Shown: piece after piece, positions 56,474 through 64,000 of the stretch
Position numbering within the stretch: position 1 is the stretch's first letter
Layout of the letters: every line of letters begins with the position of its first letter
Source: Osedax frankpressi
Lineage: Eukaryota > Annelida > Polychaeta > Sabellida > Siboglinidae
Direction: 5' to 3'
Assembly: GCA_964035775.1 (NCBI GenBank)
Contig: OZ038312.1
Location: 46,029,786-46,093,785 of the forward strand
DNA: 64,000 nucleotides
Notes under the pieces: model-generated
What the model saw: only the letters and a program-made list of their open reading frames with translations
The model's database searches: none
What the model was told of the DNA's origin: nothing
Position numbers and translations under genes: made by a program

Positions 56474-58619
56474 TTTAAATACATTTCTGTGACTAATTGG
56501 CTACTCCAGCCTAAGATAATAAAATCATTTTTATTTTACATTTTTTGTTGTCTTAAACTTATCTATTTCTAACAAAAGGTTCATTATTGAATAGGCCTTA
56601 GTACACTCTTTACAGTCTTATTATAAAAAAATTCACAATATTTGAGTTATATACTCAATTAATGAAATATTATAACTTTATGACTAAAAACATCCGATGA
56701 AATAAGAAATGATCTTTGCTCCATTGTTTAATCTATAAACTTCATATCTATTATAATGTATAAAAAAAATATAGATAATGCTAAGATATCCAATATATTA
56801 TTTTTAAATAATAAATAAATATATGTAATTAATACAAGTATATTATAAAGTTTATATACCATTGGAATATGGCTACTTTTTACAATATACTTTTTTTGAA
56901 TAAATAAAATATGTAATAGATATTTTACAATGGATATATTTCAAGTGGCATATATCAACAAAGAAAATAATCTGTCAATCAATAGTAAGTCAAAGGTAAA
57001 CTAGTTGCAACTTATATGCTGAATAAAGCTAGCAAGATGTTCTATTTTGATTACGCTTGTAAATTATTGAACATATTAGAATTCAACTTTATCCAGTGAA
57101 ATTGCGCTGCATAAAGATGGCATAAAGCTCTGTAAATGCCACTTTAGTGTTTCCTATCATATATTCCATGGCTTACCAAAGATATAGTTACTAGCTTCAT
57201 CACTTAATAGATGTATAATTATATTCGTATTGAAATCAAAAATCAAAGAATCCTTATTATTTAAACCACTATGGGAGCTTTATTATATAAACCGCTACGG
57301 AAGCCTTCTTGGTCATTATTAGTTTGGGTTTACATAAAAATTACTAACCAAGAGGACACAGGATCAATATTGGAATATATCTATTGTCTTCATATATTCT
57401 GTTAATTTTTTCAGTACCGGCTTATTTTGAATTATGCTAAGTTTATTTTAAATTTTGTGTAATGTGTTAAATATATGTTAAATATATGGCTGAGATGATT
57501 CATTCATTGAGGTAAGCAGTTGTACTGGTTTATAATTAATATGAAATGTTCCGTAATAGCTAAGTAGTAATTTAGCTAACTAGTGGTGAGCTGTCGAGAC
57601 AGGTGGTAGTTAAGGTATGTAATGAGATAATATATGAAAGGTGTGATGATGGTAGTACGCTATTGATAATATATGGACTGTTATATTAGAAATAAATTAG
57701 AAATATTAAGATGTTTTGTATCTGGACTATTGATTTGGGTAGATATGAATGGGTTTTACAATCTTAAATATAATGTAGATATAGGGAGTCTGATTTAGAG
57801 CATGTGTGAGATCTTTTGTAATGGCCATACAACAGTATGTGGCAAGAGGAGAATTTTCTTTTCACCCTTATGCCTTATATTTAGTAAATAGATTGGCCTC
57901 GAAGATATTTGCTATTCGAGAACCAATCATATCATACTTATGAATATACAATTCTTAAAACAGCATAGACTTTTTACTACTGAAGTAAAATAAATGTATT
58001 TGACCAATTTTCATTATTTAAGATTTCTATCTTGGGAATGTTATTTGTGGATATTGGTAATTAAATGGAAGAATAGAAAATAATATGAAATGTATATATA
58101 TATAAACGAGCAAATATAAATAAATGTAGATGTAGTAAAATCTTTCAAGTAGTTGATTTAAGACAGAAACATTAAAAGTAAGAAAAATGTGATTTTAAAT
58201 AAAAAATTGAATGTATATTAATAATGCAACAATAAAATAGAAGATCTGTATATAAAAGTACTATGTTACATAATATATAGTCATTTCAAATGATGATAAG
58301 AAAAATGGTTATTGGAAAGAATGCACACAGTTAAACATCAAAGTCGGATATTTGATATTATTTGTAATCTAACTGTTTATATTTATCACAAATAAAGGCA
58401 ATTGTTGCAATTAAACATTGTATTGTCTATAAGGTAATCTTTAAAATATTTAGATAATATATAATGTTAATATATGGTATATATAATGCATATCAAATAT
58501 TTTAGAATGTTTTAATTTTGTTTAATATAACTGTAAAATAATACACCATAATATCGAATAAAACATAATATTTAATTTTTTTTTAATTAATAATATTTTA
58601 TTATAAATATCTCCAAATA
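56474..58619. other. AT-rich non-satellite flank of the island, no gene seen
   Basis: I find no frame with recognisable similarity on either strand, and no RNA gene. The outer end of the ISL2EU-type element should lie somewhere after 56,473, but I could not identify a terminal repeat. A small tandem duplication and hairpin occur at 57,255-57,352. The stretch from about 57,480 to 57,860 is somewhat richer in G than the rest of the island, with no motif I can name. Confidence 0.65.
57255..57352. repeat. Imperfect 25-bp tandem duplication next to an imperfect hairpin
   Basis: The two units at 57,255-57,279 and 57,281-57,305 agree at 20 of 25 positions; four of the five differences are transitions. 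They share AAACC, CTA and AGC. Just downstream, CTTGGT (57,308-57,313) with AGT nearby pairs imperfectly with ACTAACCAAG (57,343-57,352). The transition bias suggests an old duplication. Function unknown. Confidence 0.6.
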
Positions 58620-58690
58620 ATTACTTATGTTATTGAATAAAATTACATTCTCCAAAAACCTGAAATATAATTAAACAATTTTTCTATAAT
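58611..58690 (+). repeat. Decayed satellite monomer at the right array edge
   Basis: TTACTTATGTTATTGAATAA, then AATTACAT, aligns with the satellite's TTACTTATATTATCAATTAA, GATTACAT, but then jumps straight to TCTCCAAAAACCTG. The roughly 32 bases between ACAT and TCTCC (including the TTTTCAGAAAG part) are missing. The next monomer also has a private change (TATAAAATTC). More divergence at an array edge than inside it is typical of satellites, because homogenisation works poorly there. Confidence 0.75.
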
Positions 58691-59209
58691 TTGTATAAAA
58701 TTCTTACTTATATTATCAATTAATATTACATATTTTCAGAAAGTGTAGATATATAATCATTCTCCAACAACCTGAAATATAATTAAACAATTTTTATATA
58801 ATTATTTTACAATTTTTACTTATATTATCAATTAAGATTACATATTTTCAGAAAGTGTAGATATATAATCATTCTCCAACAACCTGAAATATAATTAAAC
58901 AATTTTTCTATATTTTATATACAATTCTTACTTATATTATCAATTAAGATTAGAGATTTTCAGAAAGTGTAGATATATAATCATTCTCCAACAACCTGAA
59001 ATATAATTAAACAATTTTTCTATAATTTGTATACAATTCTTACTTATATTATCAATTAATAATACATATTTTCAGAAAGTGTAGATATATAATCATTCTC
59101 CAACAACCTGAAATATAATTAAACATTTTTTATATATTTTATATATAATTCTTACTTATATTATCAATTAAGATTACATATTTTCAGAGAGTGTAGATAT
59201 ATAATCATT

Positions 59210-61001
59210 CTCCAACAACCTGAAATATAATTAAACAATTTTTCTATATTTTATATACAATTCTTACTTATATTATCAATTAAGATTACATATTTTCAGA
59301 AAGTGTAGATATATAATCATTCTCCAACAACCTGAAATATAATTAAACAATTTTTCTATAATTTGTATACAATTCTTACTTATATTATCAATTAATATTA
59401 CATATTTTCAGAAAGTGTAGATATATAATCATTCATCAACAACCTGAAATATAATTAAACAATTTTTATATAATTATTTTACAATTTTTACTTATATTAT
59501 CAATTAAGATTACATATTTTCAGAAAGTGTAGATATATAATCATTCTCCAACAACCTGAAATATAATTAAACAATTTTTCTATAATTTGTATACAATTCT
59601 TACTTATATTATCAATTAAGATTACATATTTTCAGAAAGTGTAGATATATAATCATTCTCCAACAACCTGAAATATAATTAAACCATTTTTATATAATTA
59701 TTTTACAATTCTTACTTATATTATCAATTAAGATTACATATTTTCAGAAAGTGTAGATATATAATCATTCTCCAACAACCTGAAATATAATTTTAAATGT
59801 TTTCTGCAATTTATATACAATTCTTACATATATTATCAATTAAGTTTACATATTTTCAGAAAGTGTAGATATATAATCATTCTCCAGCAACCTGAAATAT
59901 AATTAAACAATTTTTATATAATTATTTTACAATTTTTACTTATATTATCAATTAAGATTACATATTTTCAGAAAGTGTAGATATTTAATCATTCTCCAAC
60001 AACCTGAAATATAATTAAACAATTTTTCTATAATTTGTATACAATTCTTACTTATATTATCAATTAATATTACATATTTTCAGAAAGTGTAGATATATAA
60101 TCATTCTCCAACAACCTGAAATATAATTAAACAATTTTTCTATATTTTATATACAATTCTTACTTATATTATCAATTAAGATTACATATTTTCAGAAAGT
60201 GTAGATATATAATCATTCTCCAACAACCTGAAATATAATTAAACAATTTTTCTATAATTTGTATACAATTCTTACTTATATTATCAATTAATATTACATA
60301 TTTTCAGAAAGTGTAGATATATAATCATTCATCAACAACCTGAAATATAATTAAACAATTTTTATATAATTATTTTACAATTTTTACTTATATTATCAAT
60401 TAAGATTTCATATTTTCAGAAAGTGTAGATATATAATCATTCTCCAACAACCTGAAATATAATTAAACAATTTTTCTATAATTTGTATACAATTCTTACT
60501 TATATTATCAATTAAGATTACATATTTTCAGAAAGTGTAGATATATAATCATTCTCCAACAACCTGAAATATAATTAAACCATTTTTATATAATTATTTT
60601 ACAATTCTTACTTATATTATCAATTAAGATTACATATTTTCAGAAAGTGTAGATATATAATCATTCTCCAACAACCTGAAATATAATTTTAAATGTTTTC
60701 TGCAATTTATATACAATTCTTACATATATTATCAATTAAGTTTACATATTTTCAGAAAGTGTAGATATATAATCATTCTCCAGCAACCTGAAATATAATT
60801 AAACAATTTTTATATAATTATTTTACAATTTTTACTTATATTATCAATTAAGATTACATATTTTCAGAAAGTGTAGATATTTAATCATTCTCCAACAACC
60901 TGAAATATAATTAAACAATTTTTCTATAATTTGTATACAATTCTTACTTATATTATCAATTAATATTACATATTTTCAGAAAGTGTAGATATATAATCAT
61001 T
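59210..61001 (+). repeat. Tandem 8-mer higher-order repeat (2 x 896 bp)
   Basis: Two adjacent eight-monomer units share private variants 896 bases apart: ATTCATCAAC at 59,431 and 60,327, CTTACATATATTATC near 59,825 and 60,721, and GATATTTAATC near 59,981 and 60,877. The first unit spans about 59,210-60,105 and the second 60,106-61,001. The match fails on both sides where the monomer class changes. One difference is GATTTCAT against GATTACAT near 60,405. Confidence 0.88.
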
Positions 61002-61460
61002 CTCCAACAACCTGAAATATAATTAAACAATTTTTATATAATTATTTTACAATTTTTACTTAAATTATCAATTAAGATTACATATTTTCAGAAAGTGTAG
61101 ATATATAATCATTCTCCAACAACCTGAAATATAATTAAACAATTTTTCTATAATTTGTATACAATTCTTACTTATATTATCAATTAATATTACATATTTT
61201 CAGAAAGTGTAGATATATAATCATTCTCCAACAACCTGAAATATAATTAAACAATTTTTATATAATTATTTTACAATTTTTACTTATATTATCAATTAAG
61301 ATTACATATTTTCAGAAAGTGTAGATATATAATCATTCTCCAACAACCTGAAATATAATTAAACAATTTTTCTATAATTTGTATACAATTCTTACTTATA
61401 TTATCAATTAATATTACATATTTTCAGAAAGTGTAGATATATAATCATTCTCCAACAACC

Positions 61461-62600
61461 TGAAATATAATTAAACAATTTTTATATATTTTATATATAA
61501 TTCTTACTTATATTATCAATTAAGATTACATATTTTCAGAAAGTGTAGATATATAATCATTCACCAACAACCTGAAATATAATTAAACAATTTTTCTATA
61601 TTTTAAATACAATTCTTACTTATATTATCAATTAAGATTACATATTTTCAGAAAGTGTAGATATATAATCATTCTCCAACAACCTGAAATATAATTAAAC
61701 AATTTTTCTATGATTTGTATACAATTCTTAATTATATTATCAATTAAGATTACATATTTTCAGAAAGTGTAGATATATAATCATTCTCCAACAACCTGAA
61801 ATATAATTAAACCATTTTTATATAATTATTTTACAATTCTTACTTATATTATCAATTAAGATTACATATTTTCAGAAAGTGTAGATATATAATCATTCTC
61901 CAACAACCTGAAATATAATTTTAAATGTTTTCTGCAATTTATATACAATTCTTACTTATATTATCAATTAAGTTTACATATTTTCAGAAAGTGTAGATAT
62001 ATAATCATTCTCCAGCAATCTAAAATATAATTAAACCATTTTTCTATAATTTGTATACAATTCTTACTTATATTATCAATTAAGTTTACATATTTTCAGA
62101 AAGTGTAGATTTATAATCATTCTCCAACAACCTGAAATATAATTAAACCATTTTTATATAATTATTTTACAATTCTTACTTATATTATCAATTAAGATTA
62201 CATATTTTCAGAAAATGTAGATATATAATCATTCTCCAGCAACCTTAAATATAATTAAACAATTTTTATATAATTATTTTACAATTCTTACTTATATTAT
62301 CAATTAAGATTACATATTTTCAGAAAGTGTAGATATATAATCATTCTCCAACAACCTGAAATATAATTAAACAATTTTTATATATTTTATATACAATTCT
62401 TACTTATATTATCAATTAAGATTACATATTTTCAGAAAGTGTAGATATATAATCATTCTCCAACAACCTGAAATATAATTAAACAATTTTTATATATTTT
62501 ATATACAATTCTTACTTATATTATCAATTAAGATTACATATTTTCAGAAAGTATAGATATATAATCATTCTCCAACAACCTGAAATATAATTAAACAATT
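61461..62600 (+). repeat. Higher-order block C, third copy (right array)
   Basis: This is a copy of 42,901-44,040 at an offset of 18,560. CTATGATTTG is near 61,708, CAATCTAAAATATAATT near 62,015, GAAAATGTAG at 62,211 and GTATAGATAT at 62,551. Private changes are ATTCACCAAC (about 61,559) and TTTTAAATAC (about 61,602). It continues into an ordinary monomer where the two left copies have the chimeric deletion, so it keeps the state before that deletion. Confidence 0.85.
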
Positions 62601-63414
62601 TTTCTATAATTTGTATACAATTCTTACTTATATTATCAATTAAGATTACATATTTTCAGAAAGTGTAGATATATAATCATTCTCCAACAACCTGAAATAT
62701 AATTAAACCATTTTTATATAATTATTTTACAATTCTTACTTATATTATCAATTAAGATTACATATTTTCAGAAAGCGTAGATATATAATCATTCTCCAAC
62801 AACCTGAAATATAATTAAACAATTTTTCTATATTTTATATACAATTCTTACTTATATTATCAATTAAGTTTACATATTTTCAGAAAGTGTAGATATATAA
62901 TCATTCTCCAACAACCTGAAATATAATTAAACAATTTTTCTATAATTTGTATACAATTCTTAATTATATTATCAATTAAGATTACATATTTTCAGAAAGT
63001 GTAGATATATAATCATTCTCCAACAACCTGAAATATAATTAAACCATTTTTATATAATTATTTTACAATTCTTACTTATATTATCAATTAAGATTACATA
63101 TTTTCAGAAAGTGTAGATATATAATCATTCTCCAACAACCTGAAATATAATTTTTAATGTTTTCTGCAATTTATATACAATTCTTACTTATATTATCAAT
63201 TAAGTTTACATATTTTCAGAAAGTGTAGATATATAATCATTCTCCAGCAATCTGAAATATAATTAAACCATTTTTCTATAATTTGTATACAATTCTTACT
63301 TATATTATCAATTAAGTTTACATATTTTCAGAAAGTGTAGATATATAATCATTCTCCAACAACCTGAAATATAATTAAACCATTTTTGTATAATTATTTT
63401 ACAATTCTTACTTA

Positions 63415-63820
63415 TATTATCAATTAATATTACATATTTTCAGAAAGTGTAGATATATAATCATTCTCCAACAACCTGAAATATAATTAAACAATTTTTA
63501 TATAATTATTTTACAATTTTTATATAATTATTTTATAATTTTTACTTATATTATCAATTAAGATTACATATTTTCAGAAAGTGTAGATATATAATCATTC
63601 TCCAACAACCTGAAATATAATTAAACCATTTTTCTATAATTTGTATACAATTTTTACTTATATTATCAATTAAGATTACATATTTTTAGAAAGTGTAGAT
63701 ATATAATCATTCTCCAACAACATGAAATATAATTAAACCATTTTTATATAATTATTTTACAATTCTTACTTATATTATCAATTAAGATTACATATTTTCA
63801 GAAAGTGTAGATATATAATC
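63415..63820 (+). repeat. Satellite block D with internal 23-bp expansion, right copy
   Basis: It has the same expanded monomer (ATTATTTTACAATTTTTATA then ATTATTTTATAATTTTTAC, 63,505-63,545). The ATATTTTTAGAAAG and CAACAACATGAAAT monomers follow it, as they do at 47,291 and on. The offset is 16,214. Confidence 0.85.
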
Positions 63821-64000
63821 ATTCTCCAACAACCTGAAATATAATTAAACAATTTTTCTATAATTTGTATACAATTCTTACTTATATTATCAATTAATAT
63901 TACATATTTTCAGAAAGTGTAGATATATAATCATTCTCCAACAACCTGAAATATAATTAAACAATTTTTCTATATTTTATATACAATTCTTACTTATATT

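Larger units (their letters stand above)
58645..64000 (+). repeat. 112-bp satellite array, right block
   Basis: About 48 monomers of the same satellite in the same orientation as the left array run to the window end, so the array continues beyond. It uses the same variable-segment classes. It also carries blocks that match the left array mark for mark: 61,461-62,600 with 42,901-44,040 (offset 18,560) and 63,415-63,820 with 47,201-47,606 (offset 16,214). Confidence 0.97.

Noticed and set aside
56980-57260. Minus-strand frames with stretches such as NTKVAFTELYAIFMQRNFTG
   Set aside because: No consistent family signature in any frame, and stops interrupt quickly. Not supportable as a gene or element.
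57820-57960. More GC-rich patch with ATTGGCCTCGAAG, considered as RNA gene or element end
   Set aside because: No cloverleaf or other recognisable fold, and no terminal repeat partner was found.

Overview
The window is almost entirely satellite DNA from a very AT-rich eukaryotic genome, most likely an insect. A 112-bp monomer, repeated head-to-tail in one orientation, fills 1 to about 49,320 (roughly 440 copies) and resumes from about 58,640 to the end (roughly 48 copies). A hand count of one monomer gives 21 G/C in 112 bases (about 19% GC). The insect guess rests on the three DNA-transposon families in the break between the arrays (Harbinger/PIF, piggyBac, and an ISL2EU-type element with a SWIM-YqaJ nuclease), short GT-AG introns and base composition. 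No host gene identifies the species.

Each monomer has an 87-base conserved part and a 25-base variable part that occurs in about six classes. The classes differ in sequence but keep the same length, so the 112-base period is preserved. Particular class orders recur as higher-order repeats. Clear cases are a tandem 10-mer (1,120 bp), a block repeated 41 monomers away (4,591 bp), a 66-mer block of 7,390 bp in tandem, a 30-mer spacing (3,355 bp), a ladder of 12-, 9-, 8- and 18-mer spacings marked by a 97-bp deletion monomer, and an 8-mer (896 bp) in the right array. Rare diagnostic variants occur in both arrays, so they belong to one satellite domain.

The island (about 49,321-58,620) is also AT-rich. 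I see no intact gene in it. Its centre, about 51,650-56,475, is a pile of dead DNA transposons. First comes the N-terminal part of a Harbinger (HARBI1-like) transposase. Next is a piggyBac element that begins at a TTAA with a recognisable terminal repeat and keeps the first two catalytic aspartates, but has lost its 3' part. Last is an ISL2EU-type element: the C-terminal part of a DDE transposase on the plus strand, facing a minus-strand gene remnant with an N-terminal exon, a SWIM zinc finger and a YqaJ exonuclease domain. The two stop codons of this convergent pair are only 11 bases apart. The flanks of the island (49,321-51,648 and 56,474-58,619) hold TA microsatellites, small duplications and otherwise nothing I recognise.

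There is no sign of a working gene system here. The interest lies in the satellite's layered organisation, its possible role as (peri)centromeric DNA, and the transposon graveyard between the arrays. No RNA gene, CRISPR array or retroviral/LTR element was recognised.
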